The notes under the pieces: generated by a model | What the model was told of the DNA's origin: nothing | What the model saw: only the letters and a program-made list of their open reading frames with translations | Databases searched by the model: none | Position numbers and translations under genes: made by a program | From: an uncultured Collinsella sp. | Lineage (GTDB): Bacteria; Actinomycetota; Coriobacteriia; Coriobacteriales; Coriobacteriaceae | Reading direction: 5' to 3' | Assembly (NCBI GenBank): GCA_902493985.1 | Contig: CABURR010000005.1 | Coordinates: forward strand, 1 to 58,310 | DNA length: 58,310 nucleotides | Part shown: positions 24,689 to 32,827 of the stretch, piece by piece | Layout of the letters: each line of letters starts with the position of its first letter | How positions within the stretch are numbered: position 1 is the stretch's first letter

Positions 24689-24753
24689 CGCTATCCAGAC
24701 GGCGCCATCTGCGCATCGAATCCGCATAGCGTGGACCCAATGTCCGGATAGCG
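24689..24753 (-). promoter_or_regulatory. Expression platform of the lysine riboswitch overlapping the lysA ribosome-binding site
   Basis: On the minus strand CGCTATCCGGAC (24742-24753) can pair with GTCTGGATAGCG (24689-24700), 12 bp with one G-U. The 3' arm runs directly into the GCGAGG ribosome-binding region about 14 nt before the lysA ATG. No U-rich tract follows, so translational control by sequestration is more likely than termination. Confidence 0.6.
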
Positions 24754-24767
24754 CTCCCGCATTGCTG

Positions 24768-24908
24768 CAGACAGTCCTGTGGGTGTTTCCCACAGGCCCA
24801 CCAGGTTGTTCGTGCCCGAAAAACCCAGTTCGGCGGGTTTCGCCTCCCCACGGGGTCAAAGCCTGCCGGCTCGCCCGCGGTTCTTCGTGCCCGCGCCTCT
24901 ATCAAGTG
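24768..24908 (-). ncRNA. Lysine riboswitch (L-box) aptamer
   Basis: The leader of lysA-dapA shows L-box hallmarks in order on the minus strand: GATAGAGGCGCGGGC at the 5' end, AAGAAC, a GGGGAGGCGAAACCCGCCGAA segment split around GGAGGCGAAA and GCCGAACTGGG, and a 3' P5-like CCTGTGGGAAACACCCACAGG hairpin (11-bp region, 24775-24796) followed by GACTGTC. These correspond to the conserved junction and to P2-P5 of the B. subtilis lysC leader. Lysine binding should lower expression of the downstream lysine operon. Confidence 0.85.
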
Positions 24909-25053
24909 GTAAAGACCCTATCACGTTGCACTTTACCAAACAAGAGTATTCGTATATAACGTTTAAAAAATGCAGGGATATGCTGGAAACATGTGCGCCA
25001 CAATCCTGTATCACAATAAGTTGCAACAGATGTGCCTCACGAAGGGATCCTCT

Positions 25054-26241
25054 ATGACCGAGCTCCAAGAACTCCGTCGCTATCGCCGCGATCTCCATCG
25101 CATTCCGGAGCTCGATTTCGATCTTCCGCAAACCATTGCCTATATCGAGGGCGTGCTGGCACCGCTCACCTGCGAAGTGACCCATCCGTGCCCCAGCTGC
25201 GTCTGTGCTTTCTTCGACGCCGGCGTTGATGCCGCGCATGCCACGGCGATTCGCGCCGATATGGATGCGCTGCCCATCGCGGAGGCGACGGGAGCGGCCT
25301 TTGCCTCGACCCATCCCGGCAAGATGCACGCTTGCGGACATGACGGACACATGGCCATGGCGCTTGCCGCCGCGACGTATGTCGACCGTACGATTCGCGA
25401 TCAGCCAGGCGCCATGAGGCGCAACGTTCTCTTTGTGTTCCAGCCGGCCGAGGAAACGACCGGTGGTGCCAAGACGGTATGCGAGAGCGGCGTGTTCGAG
25501 CGCTACGGGGCCGACCGCATTTTTGGCTTTCATGTGTGGCCCGATCTGCCCGCCGGCACGTTGGCGAGCTGCCCCGGTCCGCTGCTGGCGCGCTCAAGCG
25601 AGACGCACATTCATATCCATGGCACGAGTATCCATATCGCCAAGACCTACGGCGTTCCAGTCGAGGAATCGCACGATGCCGCGCTGGCAGCGGCCAAGTT
25701 CTTAGTTTCCGAGCGCGAGCTCATGGACGAGTTGGGTGCCGATGAGCCCTGCATTGGCAAGTTCGGCCTGCTGCAGGCAGGCACCGTCTGCAATGCGGTG
25801 GCGGGGGAGGCCCATGTTGCCGGTAGCTTGCGTGTGTTTACGGACGCCATGTTCGACCGTGCGCGCGAGGGCGTACGCCGTGCGCTCGACGAGGCGTGCA
25901 CCGCAACGGACTGTACGTACGATCTCGACTTTGCCGAGGGCTATCCGCCAGTCGATAACGACCCCGAGTTGTTTGCCCACATTGCGCCTGCCTTGCCCGA
26001 GCTGCAACTTGTGGACGAGCCGCTGCTGATCGCCGAGGATTTCGCGTTCTATCAGCGCCATCTGCCGGGCGTGTTTTTCCTGCTGGGCACGGGCGCGCCT
26101 GCCGGCCAAGATAACCCGAGCGATTCGGATGGCTGTCCCGCCTATGCCACGAGCGCCCTTCACACTGATACCATGCTCTTTGACGAGGAAATCCTACTCA
26201 AAGGCCTCGATGTCTACAAACGATTGCTTGTGATGGAGTGA
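25054..26241 (+). CDS. M20D-family amidohydrolase, likely N-acetyl-LL-diaminopimelate deacetylase
   Basis: 395 residues. Metal-site signatures are RADMDALPI, MHACGHDGHMAMAL and FQPAEETTGGAK, plus the lid-domain and C-terminal ALHTDTMLFDEE with a metal His. M20D enzymes include hippurate hydrolase, indole-acetyl-amino-acid hydrolase and N-acetyl-DAP deacetylase. It is divergent from the lysA-dapA/dapB/dapH operon, and DapH makes N-acetylated intermediates, so the deacetylase role is the best fit. AAGGGA precedes the ATG at 25054. The substrate itself is inferred from context. Confidence 0.82.
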   Translation: MTELQELRRYRRDLHRIPELDFDLPQTIAYIEGVLAPLTCEVTHPCPSCVCAFFDAGVDAAHATAIRADMDALPIAEATGAAFASTHPGKMHACGHDGHMAMALAAATYVDRTIRDQPGAMRRNVLFVFQPAEETTGGAKTVCESGVFERYGADRIFGFHVWPDLPAGTLASCPGPLLARSSETHIHIHGTSIHIAKTYGVPVEESHDAALAAAKFLVSERELMDELGADEPCIGKFGLLQAGTVCNAVAGEAHVAGSLRVFTDAMFDRAREGVRRALDEACTATDCTYDLDFAEGYPPVDNDPELFAHIAPALPELQLVDEPLLIAEDFAFYQRHLPGVFFLLGTGAPAGQDNPSDSDGCPAYATSALHTDTMLFDEEILLKGLDVYKRLLVME

Positions 26242-26243
26242 CG

Positions 26244-26567
26244 ATGGGGCGACGCCGACAGACTGCCGTTTATAGTCCCGGTGGGTGTGGATGCGGCTTG
26301 TTGTTGCTTCCGGTTATTGCTGTGAGCATTGGCGTGATGTTTGCGCTTGCTGGGCTTGCCGCGGCGGCGCTCGTGCTGTTTATCACTGCCATCGGCGTGA
26401 CGATTTGGCTCTGCCGCAATCGCGAGCAACGCCGTGCCGACGGTAAAACCAATGTCGGCTGGGTCGTCTTTCTGATCATTGCGTACCTGCTGAGTGCCAG
26501 CTACCTTGTTTTCTTTGTCCTGTTGATGATCAGTGCTTTTACCGGGGAATCCGTCGCGGTCGGTTGA
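26244..26567 (+). CDS. Small integral membrane protein of unknown function
   Basis: 107 residues with three to four hydrophobic segments (GCGCGLLLLPVIAVSIGVMFA, AAAALVLFITAIGVTIWL, VVFLIIAYLLSASYLVFFVLLMI) separated by a basic loop (RNREQRRADGK). The start is 2 nt after the deacetylase stop, with GGAGTG as binding site, so it is coexpressed. No family recognised. Confidence 0.6.
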   Translation: MGRRRQTAVYSPGGCGCGLLLLPVIAVSIGVMFALAGLAAAALVLFITAIGVTIWLCRNREQRRADGKTNVGWVVFLIIAYLLSASYLVFFVLLMISAFTGESVAVG

Positions 26568-26672
26568 TGCACTGCCAGCAGACGGTCGCGCAAAGTGCGT
26601 TTGCTCGGCGTTTGGATAACTGCATTGGTCGTTTGCCGCAACCTTAGCTCTCAGCTAATGAATTCAAGTTTA

Positions 26673-26726
26673 ATCCTTCCTACGATGTGCTGTGTGCCGG
26701 CACGGTAGCCGGATCGTAGGAAGGAT
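26673..26726 (+). promoter_or_regulatory. 14-bp perfect stem that hides the lipoprotein ribosome-binding site
   Basis: ATCCTTCCTACGAT (26673-26686) is the exact complement of ATCGTAGGAAGGAT (26713-26726). The 3' arm contains AGGAAGGA, the ribosome-binding site of the gene starting at 26729. The loop holds its own palindrome GTGCCGGCAC. The 5' UTR could therefore fold and block initiation. Confidence 0.55.
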
Positions 26727-26728
26727 GC

Positions 26729-27274
26729 ATGATGAAAAAGCTCGAAAACGAAGTGCTGCTGAGCCGTCGCGCTGCACTTGGCGCATTCGCCACCGTCGCC
26801 ATGGGGACTGCCGTTCTTCTTGTCGGTTGTGGTAGCGATAAGGCGACCGTCACCGAGGACGCTGGCGATGGCGACAAGAAGGAAGAGGCGAAGAAGGAAG
26901 AACAGTCTACGACTGACCTGGCGGTTGGTGCGACGGTGACCACGGCTGCCGGTCTTTCCGTCGTTGTCGATTCCGTCCAGCCCGGCCTCACAAATTATGA
27001 CGGTTCGACCATGACGGGCATTCACGTCACGTACGTCAACAATGGCGATGAGGGCGCAGATTACAACATCTACGACTGGAAGGGCGAGGACGCCAACGGC
27101 GCTCAGCAGAATCAGGGTTACTACAGCGAGGGCTCCGATGAGCTGCAGTCTGGTACTCTTGCCGCTGGTGGCTCTGTGGCGGGCAATATCTACTTTGATG
27201 GCGATATCAAGAAGGCACTGTATTTTGCCAACATGTTTGATAAGTCTGCCACTGCAAGCTGGGTGTTGGCCTAG
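26729..27274 (+). CDS. Tat-type lipoprotein with DUF4352-like domain
   Basis: 181 residues. The start MMKKLENEVLLSRRAALGAF has a twin arginine, and the lipobox LLVGCGS lies near residue 31-35. A charged linker (KKEEAKKEEQSTT) leads to a beta-sandwich-like domain (VGATVTTAAGLSVVVDSVQPG...GIHVTYVNNGDEGADYN...GSVAGNIYFDGD) that resembles the immunoglobulin-like DUF4352 domain of surface lipoproteins. Function unknown. Initiation may be regulated by the upstream stem. Confidence 0.7.
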   Translation: MMKKLENEVLLSRRAALGAFATVAMGTAVLLVGCGSDKATVTEDAGDGDKKEEAKKEEQSTTDLAVGATVTTAAGLSVVVDSVQPGLTNYDGSTMTGIHVTYVNNGDEGADYNIYDWKGEDANGAQQNQGYYSEGSDELQSGTLAAGGSVAGNIYFDGDIKKALYFANMFDKSATASWVLA

Positions 27275-27313
27275 CATGTCGCTACCGTTGCGCCGTATGG
27301 GAGGTGAGGCCGA

Positions 27314-27736
27314 ATGCCCGATAAAAAGCTGACTGACGAGTTACTCAATGAGCTTCTCGACGCGCCAAACATCGATGGCTATATCAAGGAGCACGACTTT
27401 GCCACCCCGTCGCTCTCGGACTACCTGAAGCAGCTGCTGCAGGAAAAGGGCTTGGAGCGCTCGCGCGTGGTTCGTATGGCCGATCTCAATGAGACCTTTG
27501 GCTATCAGATCTTTACCGGTGCGCGTCATCCGAGTCGCAATAAGGTGCTGCAGATTGCCTTCGCCATGGCGCTAACGCTCAAGGAGACCAACCGCGCCTT
27601 GACGGCGGCGGGTGCCAACATCCTCAATTGTAAGGACCGCCGCGATGCGATTATCATCTTTTGTATCGATCGCGGGTGCAGCCTCCAAAAGGTCAACGAG
27701 GAGCTGTATCGCTTTGGCGAGGAGACGGTGAGTTAG
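27314..27736 (+). CDS. XRE-like helix-turn-helix protein
   Basis: 140 residues. The central SDYLKQLLQEKGLERSRVVRMADLNETFGYQIFTGARHPSRNKVLQIAFAM has the layout of an XRE/cro HTH (LxxLLxEKGLxRsxVvrxsglnxtyxYqIFxGxRxPsRdkvLqiAfam). The C-terminal half continues helically (TNRALTAAGANIL...IIFCIDRGCSLQKVNEELYRFG), a layout known from proteins encoded directly before serine/threonine kinases in gut actinobacteria and Firmicutes. GGAGGTGAGG precedes the ATG. The kinase gene follows after about 100 nt. Confidence 0.75.
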   Translation: MPDKKLTDELLNELLDAPNIDGYIKEHDFATPSLSDYLKQLLQEKGLERSRVVRMADLNETFGYQIFTGARHPSRNKVLQIAFAMALTLKETNRALTAAGANILNCKDRRDAIIIFCIDRGCSLQKVNEELYRFGEETVS

Positions 27737-27834
27737 CGGCTGATATCTGAGCTGTCGGAGCTGCCGAACAACGATGCAAACGAACGGGGCGCGGATGCCA
27801 TGGGGTGTCTGCGCCCTGCGCTATGATGGAGGCT

Positions 27835-29214
27835 ATGGATAATCAGACCCCAACATATTCCGATGATGAGCTGACCGCAGCGCTTGCCGAGCACCTGGCG
27901 TCGCTCGATCGTGACGACAGCTATCGCGTGGAGCGTGTACTTAAGCGCTCGTCCGTTGAAGCAACCGAGCTCGTGTACTTTGAAGGAACCGGCGGTGGCT
28001 CGCTCGGCCCCTTTGTCCGCAAACGCATCGATGCTTCGGCTCAAATCGGCGGGGCATACGAGCGTCTGTTTGCCGCTCAGCGGGCAGGCAGGCGTTTTGA
28101 GCACCTGCCCAGAATCGTCGATTGTCGTCGTGTGGGCGACGAGCTCAACGTGGTTATGGAATACATCGAAGGGGAGACGCTCGGGGCGCTGGTGGACCGT
28201 CTGGGAGCCACTCCCGATTATGCGCGTGAATTGTATCCTGTCCTTTGCGACGCCGTGGGCGAGCTCCATGCCGGTTTTGCAATGGTGGGGGAGGCTTCGG
28301 CGCCGGTGATCCATCGCGACCTCAAGCCGTCGAATATCATCGTGACAGGTGCCAACTATACGCCTGATGACGGTCTGACGTTTTCGTCGCTGGTGATTAT
28401 CGACTTGGGGATCGCGCGCGTATGGCGCGATGGCGCCGATGCCGATACCGTCAAGTTTGGGACACGGCCCTATGCGCCGCCCGAGCAGTATGGGTTTGGG
28501 CAGACGAGCGTGCGCAGCGACGTCTACGCACTTGGCGCCCTGTTGTTCTTCTGCTTGACGGGAGTCGACCCTAAACCAGGGCTCGACATGCGCGAGCAAT
28601 GCGAGGCGCGTGGCATTCCCACTCCACTTGCCGATGCCGTCTGCATGTCGATGGCGCTCGACCCGGCCAAGCGTTTTGCGAGCGCGGAAGCGTTGGGACG
28701 GGCGACGCGCGCGGCATACGATCTGAGTCGCCCCGTGCGGCCTCCTGCGCCTGCGCCTGTCCGTACTCCAGACTCGGAGACGGTGTTGACGCCCCAAGGG
28801 CTCCAGAACCCCGCAGGGCTTCCTAGGCCTGCCGCCTCCGTTGCATGCGGTCTGCTCTCTCGCGTTCCGGAGTCTCTGGGGCGCATTTGGAATACGCTCG
28901 TCTGCTTCTCGCTGCTTGTGTTCTTTGCCGGAAGTCACTTTGCCGTCTTTCACCCCACCGGAGCAAACCAAAGCTACCCGACGTGGCTTCTCATAATCGA
29001 GTATTTTTTCTTTGTCGATGGCCTTATGGTGCTTATGCATTTTGCGCTGCTCGATAAGCGCCGTCTTCGTCGGCGATTCGCACTGCTCGACAGCTATCGC
29101 GGCAAGAAGCTCGCGAAACTCTGGCTCAAGGCATTGGGTGTGCTGCTCCTATGCATGATCGTCATAGTCGCGGTTGTCAATGCGACCGGCGTCGTCGATA
29201 CCTCCGCTACCTAA
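27835..29214 (+). CDS. Membrane-anchored eukaryotic-like Ser/Thr protein kinase
   Basis: About 459 residues. Kinase signatures: VIHRDLKPSNIIV (catalytic loop, HRD at about 160-162), VIIDLGIARV (DLG in place of DFG), GTRPYAPPEQYG (activation and APE-like region) and SDVYALGALLFFCLTG. The N-lobe lacks an obvious canonical glycine loop. After a Pro-rich linker, three C-terminal hydrophobic segments (about 360-455) anchor it in the membrane. GGAGG lies only a few nt before the ATG at 27835, and an upstream in-frame start at 27823 is possible. No PASTA domains. The HTH gene upstream may be its substrate. Confidence 0.82.
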   Translation: MDNQTPTYSDDELTAALAEHLASLDRDDSYRVERVLKRSSVEATELVYFEGTGGGSLGPFVRKRIDASAQIGGAYERLFAAQRAGRRFEHLPRIVDCRRVGDELNVVMEYIEGETLGALVDRLGATPDYARELYPVLCDAVGELHAGFAMVGEASAPVIHRDLKPSNIIVTGANYTPDDGLTFSSLVIIDLGIARVWRDGADADTVKFGTRPYAPPEQYGFGQTSVRSDVYALGALLFFCLTGVDPKPGLDMREQCEARGIPTPLADAVCMSMALDPAKRFASAEALGRATRAAYDLSRPVRPPAPAPVRTPDSETVLTPQGLQNPAGLPRPAASVACGLLSRVPESLGRIWNTLVCFSLLVFFAGSHFAVFHPTGANQSYPTWLLIIEYFFFVDGLMVLMHFALLDKRRLRRRFALLDSYRGKKLAKLWLKALGVLLLCMIVIVAVVNATGVVDTSAT

Positions 29215-29218
29215 AAGA

Positions 29219-29241
29219 AAAGGGCCCCATTGGGGCCCTTT
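29219..29241. terminator. Bidirectional terminator between kinase and secreted hydrolase genes
   Basis: AAAGGGCCCC (29219-29228), ATT loop, complement at 29232-29241; the flanking AAAAGAAA gives a U-rich tail in the minus direction. Confidence 0.8.
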
Positions 29242-29251
29242 GCAGTTGCAC

Positions 29252-30385
29252 TTAGATGCGGTTCATCTGAGCGGCGACTTTGTTGTACCAGTCCTGCCAC
29301 GTGGGCGGGCAGTACTTTTTGGCCGCTGCCGGGGTAAGGGTGGAGCCGTAGTTGGCGCCCAGATAGGCGACGTGAGCGGAGATGCCCTCGCTCCAGCTGC
29401 CAAAGCTGCGCCAACCGCCGCCACGGGCACTCCAGCCCCAGGCGTTGTAAGAATTGGCGCAATAAGCACCCTTGGTGCTCTCGATGCAGGCGATGGCGGG
29501 GGACCAACGGGGGTCGACACCGGTATTCCAAGCGGCGACGGCAAAGTTGTAGCCCTGGCCTGCCATGGGGGAGCCGGCGAGATAATTGTCGATGCGGCCC
29601 GTCCACTCATTAATGAACGAATCGTAATCGGAGCTACCGGTATTGGCGTTGTTCACCGTGGTGTCGATGGTGGTGTTGGTGTTGGTGGCCTGGCTGCTGG
29701 AATTGCTGCCGCTTACGCCCTCGCCCGAGAGCTTCTCGGCGGCAGCGGCCTTGTCGGCCTCGAGCTTGGCAAGCTCGGCGGCATTCTCCTGCTCGGCCTT
29801 TGCCTGGGCTTCGCTGCGAAGCTGCTGGGCCTGTGCCAGTGCGTCCTCGGCGGTTTTCTGCTCGGTCTCGAGTTGGGACTTGGCCTGCTCGAGCTCGGTC
29901 TTGTTCTGCTCGAGTTCGGTCTGCATCTTGTTGAGCTCTTCGATCTCGTCGACGCTCGAGCTCGTGATCTGGTTGGTGTACTTGCAGGTGGTGATGAACT
30001 CGCCCAGGCTCTGCGCGTTGACCAGGAAGCTCACGATGGGGTTGGTGCCCTTCTGGTACTTATACAGATCGCGCATGGCGGAGCTCGCCTTGGCCTGTTG
30101 ATCGGGAAGTTCGGCTTCGATCTTCTCGATGCTTGCCTCGTTAGTGTCGATTTGCTTCTGCAGATCCTCGAGCTTGGTGCGGGCTTCGTTGTAGGCACTC
30201 GTGGCGGTTTCGATTTTCTGTTGGGCAGCGGAAAGCTGATCCTGCGTTGCCTGCGAGGCGGCATAGGCTGCGACGGGGGAGAGCATCGGCGCGGCCGTCA
30301 GTGTAACGGCAAGCGCGGCGCTCGTGATGATACGAGCCGGCTTCGACGCGATGAGCGATGCGGTGCGATGGTTCGAATGCTGCAT
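29252..30385 (-). CDS. Secreted peptidoglycan hydrolase with N-terminal coiled coil
   Basis: About 377 residues. A signal peptide (IITSAALAVTLTAAPMLSPVAAYAA) is followed by about 190 residues of heptad coiled coil of PcsB/CwlO-like type (DQLSAAQQKIETATSAYNEARTKLEDLQKQ; later QTELEQNKTELEQAKSQLE). A Ser/Asn/Thr linker then leads to a lysozyme- or glucosaminidase-like C-terminal domain (IACIESTKGAYCANSYNAWGWSARGG...EGISAHVAYLGANYG) with a likely catalytic Glu in ACIES. This layout suggests a cell-separation hydrolase controlled through the coiled coil. AGAGGGA precedes the ATG at 30385. The 5' leader contains an inverted repeat TCAACTTGA/TCAAGTTGA near 30450-30486. Confidence 0.78.
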   Translation of the reverse strand: MQHSNHRTASLIASKPARIITSAALAVTLTAAPMLSPVAAYAASQATQDQLSAAQQKIETATSAYNEARTKLEDLQKQIDTNEASIEKIEAELPDQQAKASSAMRDLYKYQKGTNPIVSFLVNAQSLGEFITTCKYTNQITSSSVDEIEELNKMQTELEQNKTELEQAKSQLETEQKTAEDALAQAQQLRSEAQAKAEQENAAELAKLEADKAAAAEKLSGEGVSGSNSSSQATNTNTTIDTTVNNANTGSSDYDSFINEWTGRIDNYLAGSPMAGQGYNFAVAAWNTGVDPRWSPAIACIESTKGAYCANSYNAWGWSARGGGWRSFGSWSEGISAHVAYLGANYGSTLTPAAAKKYCPPTWQDWYNKVAAQMNRI

Positions 30386-30619
30386 CCAGTCCCTCTGCAA
30401 TCAATCGTAGGTTATAGTTCGAAAGGTATTCTACTACTGCTTTCGACCTCAACTTGAACCTTAAAGGTTCTAAAGGGTCAAGTTGAACTTGAGGCTTTGG
30501 CTTTGACCTGCAGTTATGATGAATTGTTGAGAAACCATAGAGTTCAACTTTAACGTTACAGAGCCCTGTTTGAGAGGAGTTTTGGGCTGTAAAAGCCATC
30601 TCAACGTGGGGTTTTATAA

Positions 30620-31252
30620 CTACAGCGTGCCCCTCTGGCGAGCCTGCTCAATCTCTTCGAGGGCCTCGGCGGGGGTGAACGAACAGGTGCCGTCGCCGAG
30701 TTTGATTACCTGGATATCGTCGCCGGCGTAGACCTCTCCGCCCTTTAGTACCACGCCGAAAACGCCCTCGTGGGGAAAGATGCAGTCGCCGGCGAGATAG
30801 TAGATGGCACAGCGTGTGTGGCAGACCTTGCCGATTTGGCTGATTTCGACAAGCACCTCGCTGCCAAGCTTGAGCTGTGTGCCCAAGGGGAGCGAGAGCA
30901 GGTTGATGCCCCGGGTTGTGAAGTTCTCTCCAAAGTCACCCTTGCGCACATCGAGTCCGCGGGCCTGCGCCGTCTGGATGGACTCTGCGGCCAAAAAGGA
31001 AACCTGACGGTGCCAATGCCCGGCGTGTGCGTCGGAGGCGAGGCCAAATTGCTCTATAACGGTGTCGTGTCCATCGGCGACGGGCGACTTGCGCGTGCCC
31101 TTGCGTGCCGACGTGTTGATCGAGACGATGCGGGCGGGTCCGTTGTAGGCGTCGTTTGCCGTGCACAGGGGAGCGGTCGCTTTCGCACGTTCCGCCAGCT
31201 CGCGCCTCGCGGCATTGAGGATGGGATTATCGGTCGGATGGTCTTGGGGCAC
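30620..31252 (-). CDS. MOSC domain protein
   Basis: 210 residues with a MOSC (molybdenum cofactor sulfurase C-terminal) fold: GLASDAHAGHWHRQVSFLAAESI, KGDFGENFTTRGINLLSLPLG, and the conserved cysteine in QIGKVCHTRCAIYYLAGDC. Stand-alone MOSC proteins are thought to bind sulfur or molybdopterin or to act on N-hydroxylated substrates. GTG start at 31252 with GAAAGG upstream. No molybdopterin genes are in the window, so the pathway is open. Confidence 0.85.
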   Translation of the reverse strand: MPQDHPTDNPILNAARRELAERAKATAPLCTANDAYNGPARIVSINTSARKGTRKSPVADGHDTVIEQFGLASDAHAGHWHRQVSFLAAESIQTAQARGLDVRKGDFGENFTTRGINLLSLPLGTQLKLGSEVLVEISQIGKVCHTRCAIYYLAGDCIFPHEGVFGVVLKGGEVYAGDDIQVIKLGDGTCSFTPAEALEEIEQARQRGTL

Positions 31253-31486
31253 GTGTGCGCCTTTCGCTCGAGGATGTCAATACGCTGAATCCTACAACAA
31301 CGGTAGGTTCATTGCCCATTGTCATACAACGGTGGGCGCCGTCTTCGTGCTGGCCTTCGTGCTGGACGATTACGTCGATTGCCATAGATACGGTGGAGCT
31401 TTGGGCGCCGGCGGCTTGGCACGCTAGAATAAATCAGTTGCGCAAAGACCGCCCGTTGTGTGGGCAGTTCATGATAGGAAGTTTCC

Positions 31487-32743
31487 ATGGCATTGCAATT
31501 TACAGAGCGCGAGTTCATTCCCGTGCTGCTCGGTGGCGACATCAACGCCTATTCGGTGGCGCGCGCCTTCTACGAGGAGTACCAGGTCAAGAGTCTGGTC
31601 TTTGGCAAGTATCAGACGGGTCCCGCGTACCGCAGCCAGATTATCGACTACACGCCCAACGTGGATATCGACACCATGCCCGTGATGCTCAAAACCGTCA
31701 ACGGCATTGCCCAAGCGCATGCCGACAAGACGATTGTCCTTGTGGGCTGTGGCGATAACTATGTCGCTCTCGTGGCTCAAGCCAAGGATGCTCATGAGCT
31801 GGCGGATAACATCGTCGCTCCCTACGCGCCCTACAGCATGCTCGAGCAGTGCCAGAAGAAGGAGATCTTCTACGAGCTGTGCGAGAAGCATGGCGTGCCC
31901 TATCCGCACACGTTTACCTTTACCAAGACGATGCTCAATGCCCAGGGTGAGGCGCCTGCCGAAGTGCTCGACCAGATCGATTTTCCTTACCCGATGATTC
32001 TGAAGCCTTCTGACGGCATCATGTGGTGGCAGCACGAGTTCGAGGGCCAGAAGAAGGCCTATGAGATTGCCGACCGCGCCGAGCTGGAACAGGTCATTCG
32101 CGATTCGTATGCCAGCGGCTACACCGACGACCTGATCTTGCAGGATCGCGTGCCCGGCAACGACGAGTACATGCGCGTGCTCACCAGTTATTCCGACCGC
32201 AACGGCAAGGTGCGCATGATGTGCCTGGGTCACGTGCTGCTCGAGGAGCATCAGCCCCACGGTGTCGGCAACCATGCCTGTATCATTACCGAGCCCAACG
32301 ACGAGCTCATGGGCGGCGTGCGCAAGTTGCTCGAGGACCTTCACTTTGTGGGCTATTCCAACTTTGACGTTAAGTACGACGAGCGCGACGGCTCGTTTAA
32401 GTTCTTCGATTTCAACACGCGCCAGGGCCGCAGTAACTACTACGTCACTAACAGTGGCTTTAACGTTGCCAAGTATGTGGTGGACGAGTATGTGTTCAAC
32501 CGTCCATTTGAGCCGGAGTTTGTGACGGCTCAGGACGAGGCCCTGTGGATGGTCGTCCCCATGGGCGTCGTCGACAAGTACGTCAAGGATCCCGAGCTGC
32601 GCGCTAAGGTGCATCGCCTGGACAAGGAAGGCAAGGGCGCCGACCCTTCGTTTATGAAGGGCGACTTTGTCTTTAACCGCTGGCTGCGCATGTGGCACAC
32701 CAAGCTGCGCCACTTTAAGCTGTTCAAGACGTATTACAAGTAG
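31487..32743 (+). CDS. ATP-grasp D-aspartate ligase (peptidoglycan cross-bridge)
   Basis: 418 residues. The whole layout matches Enterococcus faecium D-aspartate ligase (Asl_fm): start EFIPVLLGGDINAYSVARAF (EFIPILLGSDMNVYGMARSF there), VGCGDNYV, EKHGVPYPHTF, MILKPSDGIMWW.QFEGQKKA-like segment, RMMCLGHVLLEE, and the ATP-grasp metal site FFDFNTRQGRSNYYV. The enzyme couples the beta-carboxyl of D-Asp to the peptide-stem lysine. The next gene encodes aspartate racemase, which supports D-Asp as substrate. AGGAAG precedes the ATG; a TTGGGC-18 bp-TAGAAT promoter is plausible at 31401-31430. Confidence 0.88.
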   Translation: MALQFTEREFIPVLLGGDINAYSVARAFYEEYQVKSLVFGKYQTGPAYRSQIIDYTPNVDIDTMPVMLKTVNGIAQAHADKTIVLVGCGDNYVALVAQAKDAHELADNIVAPYAPYSMLEQCQKKEIFYELCEKHGVPYPHTFTFTKTMLNAQGEAPAEVLDQIDFPYPMILKPSDGIMWWQHEFEGQKKAYEIADRAELEQVIRDSYASGYTDDLILQDRVPGNDEYMRVLTSYSDRNGKVRMMCLGHVLLEEHQPHGVGNHACIITEPNDELMGGVRKLLEDLHFVGYSNFDVKYDERDGSFKFFDFNTRQGRSNYYVTNSGFNVAKYVVDEYVFNRPFEPEFVTAQDEALWMVVPMGVVDKYVKDPELRAKVHRLDKEGKGADPSFMKGDFVFNRWLRMWHTKLRHFKLFKTYYK

Positions 32744-32827
32744 ATGAGCGCGGCGCCCGTCCGGTTTGCATCGGGCGGGCGCGGGTATGATACGCGCAAT
32801 TGCGCAAGCGTCACCAAGGAGGCGGCG

